DNA of 64,000 bases, from positions 508,832 to 572,831 of the forward strand of contig JAOAGT010000001.1 in the NCBI GenBank assembly GCA_026415615.1, given 5' to 3'. Below, one piece after another: positions 52,308-59,702 of this stretch. Below the pieces are notes generated by a model, which made no database searches, had not been told where the DNA came from, and saw only the letters and a list, made by a program, of their open reading frames with translations. Made by a program: the position numbers and the translations under genes. Origin of the DNA: Thermoleophilia bacterium (lineage in GTDB: Bacteria; Actinomycetota; Thermoleophilia; RBG-16-64-13). Positions within the stretch are counted from its first letter, which is position 1, and each line of letters opens with the position of its first letter.

Positions 52308-52583
52308 CTACCCGCCCCCCGGCATGGAGCGGATGATTGTGATGCGGTCTCCAGGGCCCAGCGTGTATTGCGGTCTCTCGTATCGACCGTTTACCAGCAC
52401 GGCTTCGGCGGTAGGGGGCATCTCCAGGTGGTCAAGGAGGTCTCCCAGGGTCCGAACGGACTGCAGAGAAACGACTATGTTGTCCTCCCCCGGGCGCCTA
52501 GGGAAAAACTCAACCTCTACAGTAGGCGCGGCAACAGGCACGCTTTGGTCTACTGCGTTCTTGTCCTTACCTGAATTCTCCAT
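52308..52583 (-). CDS. MoaD/ThiS-like sulfur-carrier protein
   Basis: About 91 residues, with a variable N-terminus then VEVEFFPRRPGE, LVNGRYERPQYTLGPGDRIT and the C-terminal end PGGG, the carrier tail used for adenylation and thiocarboxylation. It is the only minus-strand gene between AOR2 and the molybdopterin enzyme. ATG 52583 gives the compact domain; ATG 52601 is also possible, and a longer open frame to 52811 overlaps the neighbouring gene and is not credible. It probably serves cofactor sulfuration of the flanking W/Mo enzymes. Confidence 0.72.
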   Translation of the reverse strand: MENSGKDKNAVDQSVPVAAPTVEVEFFPRRPGEDNIVVSLQSVRTLGDLLDHLEMPPTAEAVLVNGRYERPQYTLGPGDRITIIRSMPGGG

Positions 52584-52625
52584 AGATTTGCAGTCTAGCA
52601 TCCTCTTTCCCCAAGGAGCGATCCC

Positions 52626-54932
52626 ATGAGCGAGGCACTCGGCGACAAAGAAAATGTTCAAGAAAGAAAGGTAGTATGTTGGGCTTCGCCTGGCTGTATC
52701 CATCAGTGCGGGCTCATTGCCACAGTTAAGGATGGCCGGTTGGTTGGACTCAAAGGTAATAGGGACTACCCCACACCCAACCATGGCTGCAACGACCGCA
52801 TGCCGTATCACATCAACTGGCTCTACAGCTCTGACCAGCTCCTACATCCGCTCAAGCGCAAGGGTGAGCGTGGCGAGAACCAATGGGAGCACATCACTTG
52901 GGATCAAGCTCTGGATGAGATCGCGGCCAAGCTGGCTGAGCTTAGAGACAAGTATGGACCCGAGACTCTGGCCTTGCACGAGGGAACCTACCGTAGCGAT
53001 TTGTACGGCATTCGTACAAGATTTCTGAATCTTTTCGGAAACCCTTCCAACATAGGCTGTGCGGGGACCATCTGCCGCTGCAACACGGTAGCCATGAACC
53101 TGGCGCTCTTGGGGACGGTTAACTCTCGGCCGAAACTTGACCAAGTTAAATGCGTAGTGTTGCACGGCTGCAACCTTCCCCACACAGCTCCGCTTGATTG
53201 GCAGCGACTGAAGACGCGTCTGGAGCAGAAGGCGGTCAAGCTCATAGTGATCGATCCCCGCAAGACCGAGGCCGGGCGCTATGCGGATATCTGGGTGCAG
53301 CTTCGTCCTGGTACCGATGCAGCTCTTCTTCTTGCCTGGATCAATGTGATCATAGAAGAGGGCCTTTACGACAAAGATTTTGTAAATGAGTGGACATTTG
53401 GTTTTGACAAGCTGCGGGAAAGGGCGGCTGAATATACCCCTGAGAAGGTGGCTGACACTACTTGGGTTTCACCAGAAGTAATTCGCGCTTCGGCTAGACT
53501 TTACGCTACCAACTGGCCGGCAGGCTTTCATTGGGGGTCAGCCACCGACATGCTCGGCCGCAATTCAATCAGGGTGGAGCAAGCTCGCATTTGTTTGCGT
53601 GCGCTCACGGGGAATCTAAAGGTGGGGGGCGGCGAGATGGTAGTTGGTCCCGGCCCCATAGTAGACGGGAAGCTGGCAATTCGGGACGCCATGCTTGCTC
53701 TTCCCGAGAAGGTAAGCCCCGAGCAACGCAAGAAGCAGATTGGCTCCGACCGATTCAAGCTCATGGGTTGGCCAGGCTACGAGGCCATGGCTAAGTACTA
53801 CGAGCAAACTTACGGGGTACCCTTCCCCGTTGCTGCTCACAACTTTGTGGCGGTCCAGCCACTCATCTGGAAAGCAGTTCTGGAGGAGGATCCCTACCCG
53901 ATCAAAGCCATGATCAGCTGGGGGAGCAACGTACTGCTCAATGGTGGAGAGGTCAAACTAATGTATCGGGCCTTAAAAAGCCCTAACCTTGAACTCCATG
54001 TAGTGCTTGATCACTTTCTCACGCCCACTGCCCAACTGGCAGATTACGTGCTTCCTGCGGCTAGCAAGCTCGAAAAACCGATGTGTGCCACACACGAAGA
54101 CTTTGCTCCCAACATCGCTTGTGCCGAGGCCGCAGTGGAACCTTTGGGCGAGCGGCGAAGCGATTATCACTTTTGGCGCGGTCTCGCCCAGCGCTTGGGC
54201 TTTGGCGAGTACTTTCCCTGGGAGACCGAGGAGGAATTGGCTGATTACCGACTTGCTCCATTGGGACTTACTTTTAAGGAAGTTGCGACTCAGAAATACT
54301 TTGTCCGTAGCGACGAACCGTGGACATATCTCACTATCAATCCCCGGACGGGCAAGCCGACAGGTTTTGCCACTCCTTCAGGCAAGGTAGAGCTCTATTC
54401 TCAGATCCTGGAGCAGCTAGGGTACGACCCGCTACCTTACTACGAAGAGCCCCCGGAAAGTCCCATAAGCACACCGGACATCGCAAAGGAGTATCCGTAT
54501 ATTTTGATCACAGGGGGCAATTTTAGGCCCATGTTCCACTCGGAAAACAGGCAGCTTGGCATCGGAACTCGGGAACAATATCCCGATCCCGTGATGGACA
54601 TCCATCCAGAGACCGCCCGGACTTTAGACATAGAGGAAGGGGACTGGGTTTTTGTGGAGACTCGTCGTGGTGTAATCAGGCAGCGGGCCCATCTAACAGA
54701 CGAGATTGACCCCAGAGTGATCAATGTGCAAAGCCACTGGTGGTTCCCCGAGCTTCCCCCGCGCGAGCCTTGGTTGGGCGGTCTTTGGGAGTCAAACGCC
54801 AACGTACTAACGTGGGCCGATGATCCGGAAACTTTTGATCCGGTGACCGGCGGGTGGCCGCTTAGGGCTCTTCTTTGCAAGGTATACAAGATGCGCACGG
54901 TGGATCGCTCTCAAACAAGCGAGCGACGGTAA
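52626..54932 (+). CDS. Molybdopterin (DMSO-reductase family) oxidoreductase, single-subunit type
   Basis: 768 residues. The N-terminal 4Fe-4S ligands are Cys18, 24, 28 and 55 (C-x5-C-x3-C-x26-C). The likely metal ligand is Cys150 in CAGTICRCN. IVIDPRKTEAGRYADIW, LDHFLTPTAQLADYVLP and the C-terminal dinucleotide-binding domain (INVQSHWWFPE) follow. There is no Tat signal, so it is cytoplasmic, and no ferredoxin or membrane subunit is adjacent. Single-subunit cytoplasmic members with a Cys ligand include acetylene hydratase; the two-subunit transhydroxylase is another relative. GGAGCGAT precedes ATG 52626. The reaction is open: hydration, hydroxyl transfer or redox. Confidence 0.88.
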   Translation: MSEALGDKENVQERKVVCWASPGCIHQCGLIATVKDGRLVGLKGNRDYPTPNHGCNDRMPYHINWLYSSDQLLHPLKRKGERGENQWEHITWDQALDEIAAKLAELRDKYGPETLALHEGTYRSDLYGIRTRFLNLFGNPSNIGCAGTICRCNTVAMNLALLGTVNSRPKLDQVKCVVLHGCNLPHTAPLDWQRLKTRLEQKAVKLIVIDPRKTEAGRYADIWVQLRPGTDAALLLAWINVIIEEGLYDKDFVNEWTFGFDKLRERAAEYTPEKVADTTWVSPEVIRASARLYATNWPAGFHWGSATDMLGRNSIRVEQARICLRALTGNLKVGGGEMVVGPGPIVDGKLAIRDAMLALPEKVSPEQRKKQIGSDRFKLMGWPGYEAMAKYYEQTYGVPFPVAAHNFVAVQPLIWKAVLEEDPYPIKAMISWGSNVLLNGGEVKLMYRALKSPNLELHVVLDHFLTPTAQLADYVLPAASKLEKPMCATHEDFAPNIACAEAAVEPLGERRSDYHFWRGLAQRLGFGEYFPWETEEELADYRLAPLGLTFKEVATQKYFVRSDEPWTYLTINPRTGKPTGFATPSGKVELYSQILEQLGYDPLPYYEEPPESPISTPDIAKEYPYILITGGNFRPMFHSENRQLGIGTREQYPDPVMDIHPETARTLDIEEGDWVFVETRRGVIRQRAHLTDEIDPRVINVQSHWWFPELPPREPWLGGLWESNANVLTWADDPETFDPVTGGWPLRALLCKVYKMRTVDRSQTSERR

Positions 54933-55015
54933 CGCAATTCCGGGGACTACAAACGCAACACGGAAGACCTCAAAACACGAGCCGGGCAGAGTAAAGGTTG
55001 GAATAGGAAGCGAAT

Positions 55016-57052
55016 ATGTATACGTGCAGATATCCGCACCTCTTTTCACCCATTAAACTGGCAGATAGATATTTTCGGAATCGTCTGTTTGCCGCGCCAA
55101 TTGGCTACGAGTATCTGTCTTCTCGCAATTACCCCTTGGAAGAGACCATCGCGTTTTATGAGCGCCGGGCTCAGGGAGGTGCGGCCTCGGTTTGTGTGGG
55201 ATCAGCGGCGGTAGACAGCAAGAGAGGGGTGATCGGCCTAAGCAACCTTTATCTGGACGACCCTACATCTCTTCCTCCTATTTACCGCCTTGCTTCGGCA
55301 ATCAACCGGCACGGGGCAGTTGCAGCTGTAGAGCTGCAGCATTGCGGTCCCAACTCGTACATCTGCGCTGCCCGCGGTGAGCAGATCTATGGAGCTTTAG
55401 ACGGGGTAAACCCGCTGGGCCAATTTGTGCCCGCTATGCCGGAAGAGCTCATCCTGCAAACCATTGAAGCCTTTGCCAATGCGGCAGCCTATGCCAAGTT
55501 CTGTGGCTTTGGCATGGTGACCATTCACGCGGGTCACGGGTGGCTTCTCAATCAGTTCTTGGATCCTCATATCAACAAGCGCAACGATCAGTGGGGAGGC
55601 AGTCGGGAAAACCGCTGCCGCTTTTTACTGGCCATTATTCAGAGGATCAAAGAAAAGTGCGGGCGCGGCTTTCCCGTTGAAGTGCGTATCAGTGGCTCCA
55701 TGTGCCACGAGAGCGGTTATGACATCGATGAAGGCGTAGCGATCGCTCAGATGCTGGACGGCAAGGCTGATCTTATTCATGTCTCGGCGGGAAGTCACGA
55801 GGTACCAGAGGTTTTCACAGTGACGCACCCTAGCATGTTCTTACCGGATGGCCCCAATGTGATCTACGCGGCGGAGATCAAGAAGCATGTAAAAACGCCG
55901 GTGGCAACAGTGGGGGGTCTAGGCGATCCCGAGCTCATGGAGGAAATTATTGCCTCGGGCAAGGCTGATGTTGTTCAAGCTGCGCGTGCTCTTCTCGCTG
56001 ATCCCGACTTGCCCAAGAAAGCGCGAGCGGGCAAGGCTGATGAGGTGAGACCTTGTTTACGTTGTTTTCAGTGCTTTGCGGGGATCACAACTAAGAGGCA
56101 AAACCGATGCGCGGTAAACCCGGAGATAGGTCTCGAGCTTTACACCCGTCACGGCTTTCCTGCGACTACTCCCAAGAAGGTCCTGGTAGTGGGAGGCGGC
56201 ATTGCTGGCATGCAGGCGGCGCTCACTGCTGCGCATCGGGGACATGAGGTGATCCTCTGCGAGAAAAGCAGCCGGCTGGGCGGGGTTCTTCGCGTGGAAG
56301 AGAACGTTCCCTTTAAGCGGCTCTTGGCTCGCTACCTAGATTACCAGGAGAGGATGCTCTATCGCTCGCCGGTACGGGTGCACCTAAATACTGAAGTAAC
56401 GCCGGAGATTGCCCGTCAACACGAGCCCGACGTGTTGATTGCGGCCTTGGGGGCTCGGCCGGTGCGTCCTGCCATTCCAGGCATAGAAAGGCCCAACGTT
56501 TACACTGCTGAGCAGCTATACGTAAATCCTGAACTAGCTGGAGCGAGCGTGGTTGTGGTAGGAGGGGGTCTTGTAGGTATTGAGCTCGCCATTTTCCTGG
56601 CGGGGCTCGGCCGCCGGGTGGTTATCGTAGAGATGATGAACGCTCTCAGTGATGGGGGAAATCCGGTCCACGCTCTTGCTTTGTTGGGAGAGATCAGGCG
56701 CCACGGTATCGAAGTGTGGACGTCAACCAGGGCGGTGGAGATCACTTCTACCGGAGTTCTCGGAGAGTACGTAGGCGACGCCTATAGCTTGCCGTCCTGT
56801 CCCACTGTGCAGGCTGCTGTGCTCCAATCAAACACGTTTAGCCAGGTAGTGCGCGGCGAGGCCAAGATGGGAGAGCGGACACTAATAGAAGCCGAGACGG
56901 TTGCAGTTGCTGTAGGATATGCCCCTCTCCACGAAGAGGCTGATGCCTTTCGCTTTTGTGCCCCTGTGTTCTACCAAATTGGGGACTGCGACGTGCCGGC
57001 CAACATTTTCGAAGCAGTTCGGACTGCCTGGAGCGTAGCAAATGATATCTAG
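55016..57052 (+). CDS. OYE-type NADH:flavin/2,4-dienoyl-CoA-reductase-like enzyme
   Basis: 678 residues with an FMN barrel (HLFSPIKLADRYFRNRLF, HAGHGWLLNQFLDPHINKR), a 4Fe-4S motif CLRCFQC...C (C-x2-C-x2-C-x11-C), and a C-terminal FAD/NAD half with GGGIAGMQAAL, CEKSSRLGGVLR and VVGGGLVGIELA. It shares architecture with the enzyme at 44643 but is clearly diverged. It lies 83 bases after the molybdopterin enzyme with a weak AGGAAGCG signal and faces the convergent HIT gene. Expected role: reduction of an alpha,beta-unsaturated carbonyl. Confidence 0.87.
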   Translation: MYTCRYPHLFSPIKLADRYFRNRLFAAPIGYEYLSSRNYPLEETIAFYERRAQGGAASVCVGSAAVDSKRGVIGLSNLYLDDPTSLPPIYRLASAINRHGAVAAVELQHCGPNSYICAARGEQIYGALDGVNPLGQFVPAMPEELILQTIEAFANAAAYAKFCGFGMVTIHAGHGWLLNQFLDPHINKRNDQWGGSRENRCRFLLAIIQRIKEKCGRGFPVEVRISGSMCHESGYDIDEGVAIAQMLDGKADLIHVSAGSHEVPEVFTVTHPSMFLPDGPNVIYAAEIKKHVKTPVATVGGLGDPELMEEIIASGKADVVQAARALLADPDLPKKARAGKADEVRPCLRCFQCFAGITTKRQNRCAVNPEIGLELYTRHGFPATTPKKVLVVGGGIAGMQAALTAAHRGHEVILCEKSSRLGGVLRVEENVPFKRLLARYLDYQERMLYRSPVRVHLNTEVTPEIARQHEPDVLIAALGARPVRPAIPGIERPNVYTAEQLYVNPELAGASVVVVGGGLVGIELAIFLAGLGRRVVIVEMMNALSDGGNPVHALALLGEIRRHGIEVWTSTRAVEITSTGVLGEYVGDAYSLPSCPTVQAAVLQSNTFSQVVRGEAKMGERTLIEAETVAVAVGYAPLHEEADAFRFCAPVFYQIGDCDVPANIFEAVRTAWSVANDI

Positions 57053-57074
57053 ATTGCCGCACCATGCAGCCGCG

Positions 57075-57566
57075 CTAAGTTGTAGTCAGCTGCTTAAAGG
57101 CTGTCGAAAGCTGCTCGTAGGCTGCATCGAGAGACTGCGGGATGACCCGCACGTCGCCGATTACCGGCATGAAGTTGGTGTCGCCTTCCCACCTTGGCAC
57201 AAGGTGGAGATGAAGGTGATCCTTGATGCCTGCGCCTGCGGCCGTTCCCAAGTTAAAGCCAATGTTGATCCCGTCGGGATGTAGGGTTAGCTTGTACGCT
57301 CGCACGCAAAGCTGAGCGATATCCATCATTTCGTGAAGGACTTCAGCAGGAACCTCTTCGAATGCGGACAGATGGGCAAACGGCGCCACCATTACATGCC
57401 CATTGTTGTAGGGAAAGGCGTTTAACACCACGTAAGCAAGGGAGCCGCGGTAGACGATATAAGCTGCTCGATCATCGCCAAGTTGGGGTTTTTCGCAGAA
57501 GATGCACCCTTCCGATTTGGCTTGAGTGACGTATTCCAGCCGCCAAGGCGCCCATAGGCGCTCCAT
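57075..57566 (-). CDS. HIT-family nucleotide hydrolase/transferase
   Basis: 163 residues with the histidine triad HLHLHLVP near residue 117, FNLGTAAGAGIKDH before it, and an N-terminal WAPWRLEYV plus CIFCEK motif typical of the actinobacterial Ap4A-phosphorylase-like HIT group. It acts on nucleotide phosphoanhydrides or nucleotidyl-proteins. AAAGGAGGAG immediately precedes ATG 57566. It is 31 bases downstream of the NrpR-like gene and probably co-transcribed with it. Confidence 0.9.
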   Translation of the reverse strand: MERLWAPWRLEYVTQAKSEGCIFCEKPQLGDDRAAYIVYRGSLAYVVLNAFPYNNGHVMVAPFAHLSAFEEVPAEVLHEMMDIAQLCVRAYKLTLHPDGINIGFNLGTAAGAGIKDHLHLHLVPRWEGDTNFMPVIGDVRVIPQSLDAAYEQLSTAFKQLTTT

Positions 57567-57597
57567 CTCTCCTCCTTTGTTGCTCTTAGGGCAGGAT

Positions 57598-58614
57598 CTA
57601 CCCAGTAAGGATCTCTCTTGCTCTTTCTCCTAGTTCTTGGTACGGGAACAGCCGGCCGTAGTCCACGAGCCCAGTGAGAGCCCCCACTCGGTGGAGCTTG
57701 ATGCCCACTTCCTCGAGGATCGCGACTGGGTTGAGTCCGCCGATGACTACTACTCCCAGCCGACCCTCGCTCACTGGAACTTCAAGCAGGGGTCTGCCCG
57801 GCCAACCTACCAGGAATACTCCGCCTAGACCTACTCGATCCATTCTTTCTGCCAGTTCCAGCACATGGTCTCGACTATCGCCTGGAACCTCGCGGAAGCT
57901 AGCTCCAATGAGCCCGTTGCCCGTGCGTGTGGCGCCTACGTAGTCGGTCATAGCTCCTCGGATGAAAATCTCCAGAGGATCGATGGTTGTGCCGTCATAG
58001 TGAATGAACTCTGTAAAACGCGTGGGCTTGTGGTCGCGCAGCTCGAGCAGGCCGCCAAACCGCGAGTGGGTGGGAATTCCATGAGACACAAGAACTCCGT
58101 TCAAAGTAATTGAGCAGACCGTGCCTATGCCGACGTACCCTTCTGGGACAGTAGTCATTCCCACTTGTTCTCCCGGCGCGAAAAGGGTCACAAGCTTCCC
58201 CATACTGTAGCCAGCTTCAAAAACGCTCTGAATTAACGGAACCGCGCGGTCGAGCAGGGAGGGCTCAATCAGGGTTAGGTTCACGACTACTGTACCGGTG
58301 CGAGTGGTTAGATCAAAGCTCATGCGGTAGGTCATCTGATCAATCTTGGCCGACAGAAAGCCCACTCTTTCGTAGGGGTGGGCATTTTCGATAGCTGCCA
58401 GCCCCCGCTCGGTTATGACGCGTCCTTTGCGGCCCAGATTTCTGGTAAGGCCGGCCTTATCCATCTCGAGGAGATGAAACCGCACGGTTCGCTCGCTTGT
58501 CTCGTGCCCCATGGCCTCCAGACGCTCTGCAATTTTGGAGCTTCCCAGAGGACCCTGGGCGTCACGCAGCAGACGGAGGATAGCGAGTCTCTTCTCTTCG
58601 ATCTTCTCTTTCAT
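57598..58614 (-). CDS. NrpR-like transcriptional regulator (winged helix + DUF128)
   Basis: 338 residues. A winged helix-turn-helix at about 1-75 (AILRLLRDAQGPLGSSKIAERL, TSERTVRFHLLEMDKAGL) is followed by a single NrpR/DUF128 effector domain (GFLSAKIDQMTYRMSFDL, GYVGIGTVCSITLNGVLVSHGIP, GLVDYGRLFPYQE). In methanogens NrpR represses nitrogen-assimilation genes and is released by 2-oxoglutarate. Here it is divergent from a glutamate-synthase operon, strongly suggesting the same job in a bacterium. Dyads matching an autoregulated divergent promoter lie between the two operons. A weak or absent ribosome-binding site at ATG 58614 suggests low expression. Confidence 0.9.
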   Translation of the reverse strand: MKEKIEEKRLAILRLLRDAQGPLGSSKIAERLEAMGHETSERTVRFHLLEMDKAGLTRNLGRKGRVITERGLAAIENAHPYERVGFLSAKIDQMTYRMSFDLTTRTGTVVVNLTLIEPSLLDRAVPLIQSVFEAGYSMGKLVTLFAPGEQVGMTTVPEGYVGIGTVCSITLNGVLVSHGIPTHSRFGGLLELRDHKPTRFTEFIHYDGTTIDPLEIFIRGAMTDYVGATRTGNGLIGASFREVPGDSRDHVLELAERMDRVGLGGVFLVGWPGRPLLEVPVSEGRLGVVVIGGLNPVAILEEVGIKLHRVGALTGLVDYGRLFPYQELGERAREILTG

Positions 58615-58662
58615 TGAGTGGCGCTACAGACTCTCTTCCACAGTTTAACTGCCGATGGATGA

Positions 58663-58691
58663 ATGTTACCAGTCGGCTTGCCGGCATTCAA
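58663..58691 (-). promoter_or_regulatory. Candidate promoter of the NrpR-like gene
   Basis: On the minus strand: TTGAAT (58691-58686), 17 bases, TAACAT (58668-58663), each matching the consensus at four of six positions. The spacer contains the dyad CGGC-TT-GCCG and the GGCAACATTGCC dyad lies ten bases upstream of the -35, so autoregulation is likely. Confidence 0.5.
58674..58684. promoter_or_regulatory. Operator-like dyad inside the NrpR promoter
   Basis: CGGCTTGCCGG lies between the predicted -35 and -10 of the regulator gene. It resembles the CGGCA/TGCCG half-sites of the three larger dyads nearby but is shorter. Confidence 0.4.
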
Positions 58692-58700
58692 CGTCTAAGT

Positions 58701-58712
58701 GGCAACATTGCC
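58701..58712. promoter_or_regulatory. Operator-like dyad 1 (GGCAA-N2-TTGCC)
   Basis: GGCAACATTGCC: half-sites GGCAA and TTGCC around two central bases. It has the same core as dyad 3. Confidence 0.6.
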
Positions 58713-58804
58713 GATTAGATAACCTTGTTGCTAGGAAAGTGGGCGGGGGATTGTTAATACTGCGACGTTTGGGGTCGAGTGAGCGAACTGCGCGGCCGTC
58801 GTAA

Positions 58805-58820
58805 TCGGCAGTATTGCCGA
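58805..58820. promoter_or_regulatory. Operator-like dyad 2 (TCGGCA-N4-TGCCGA)
   Basis: TCGGCAGTATTGCCGA: perfect six-base half-sites around four bases. Its centre lies 23 bp from dyad 3, close to two helical turns, which would allow cooperative binding on one DNA face. Confidence 0.62.
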
Positions 58821-58827
58821 CAACCCA

Positions 58828-58843
58828 ACGGCAATGTTGCCGT
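58828..58843. promoter_or_regulatory. Operator-like dyad 3 (ACGGCAA-N2-TTGCCGT)
   Basis: ACGGCAATGTTGCCGT: perfect seven-base half-sites around two bases, the best copy in the region. Confidence 0.65.
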
Positions 58844-58945
58844 CGACAAACGAAGGTGAGCCGGCCAGCGGCACCACCGTCGGGGCGGGGTAGCCTCGCT
58901 ACGGCCTGTTCACGCCAAATACTCCTGAAATCGCAGCGCCGTAGT

Positions 58946-58974
58946 TTGACAGCTCGGCAGCATGTCTGTATTTT
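58946..58974 (+). promoter_or_regulatory. Sigma-70-like promoter of the glutamate-synthase operon
   Basis: TTGACA (58946-58951), 17 bases, TATTTT (58969-58974). The -35 is perfect and the -10 matches at four positions. The spacer contains CTCGGCAGC, an extra half-site. A leader of roughly 185 bases would precede the preferred NuoE-like start at 59166. In the whole 551-base gap 58615-59165 only these promoters and dyads were recognised; an upstream in-frame TTG at 59109 lacks a ribosome-binding site. Confidence 0.55.
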
Positions 58975-59165
58975 TACGGCATCTCTCAGCCGGTAACGAC
59001 GCTTGACGAATGTGACATGGGAAGGCGGCACCATCGATCAGGTGCTCCGGTCCCGCCAAGTGGGTTACTGCCTACGGGAGCGGCTGTCTAGCGGCAAGCT
59101 TTCGCCGGTTGTCTGACGAACAGGAAAGGCCGCCACGCGCGGGCGTTTCTTCATGGAGGAAGATC

Positions 59166-59702
59166 GTGGGACAGGATTGTTTAACAGAGCTGGCAATTGT
59201 CGACTCGATGTTAGATGGTCGGGGTGTGGAGCCTTTTGATGTCTTAGAGGTTCTTCAAGACATTCAGGGTAGATTTGGTTTCTTGCCGGAAACTGCTCTT
59301 CGGAGGGTATCAGAGAAGCTGCATGTTCCTCTTATCGAGGTTTTCCGCCTAGCGAATTTCTACAAGGCATTTAGCCTGAAGCCTCGGGGCCGTCATTTGA
59401 TCACTGCTTGCCTTGGAACTGCGTGTCACGTGCGGGGAGGGCTCAGAGTGGTTGATGAAGTTACCAGGGAGCTGGGCATAGCTCCGGGGGAAACCACGTC
59501 CGACGGTGCTTTTACTCTTGAGACCGTTAACTGTCTTGGAGCGTGCGCGTTGGCTCCCATCGTGATCATCGATGGCCGGTACTACGACCACATGAGTCCG
59601 GAGAAGCTGAGAAATCTGCTTCAGAGGCTAAGAAGCGCCGAGGAGGAGGAAGAAGAAATTGGGGTGGGTGCTGATCGGTTGGCGGTGATGGAAAGTGTCT
59701 AG
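59166..59702 (+). CDS. NuoE/HndA-like 2Fe-2S subunit
   Basis: 178 residues with the NuoE thioredoxin-like fold: LQDIQGRFGFLPETALRRVSE in the N-terminal helical part, then the 2Fe-2S ligands CLGTAC (C-x4-C) and CLGAC (C-x3-C). It passes electrons within a diaphorase module. GTG 59166 is preferred because GGAGG lies five bases upstream; TTG 59109 would add 19 residues. The C-terminus has an acidic run and overlaps the NuoF-like gene by eight bases. First gene of the NrpR-facing operon. Confidence 0.9.
   Translation: MGQDCLTELAIVDSMLDGRGVEPFDVLEVLQDIQGRFGFLPETALRRVSEKLHVPLIEVFRLANFYKAFSLKPRGRHLITACLGTACHVRGGLRVVDEVTRELGIAPGETTSDGAFTLETVNCLGACALAPIVIIDGRYYDHMSPEKLRNLLQRLRSAEEEEEEIGVGADRLAVMESV

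Noticed and set aside
52308..52811. Longer 167-codon version of the MoaD-like gene
   Set aside because: The extra 76 codons overlap the start of the molybdopterin gene and have no family similarity; ATG 52583 or 52601 gives the compact carrier domain.
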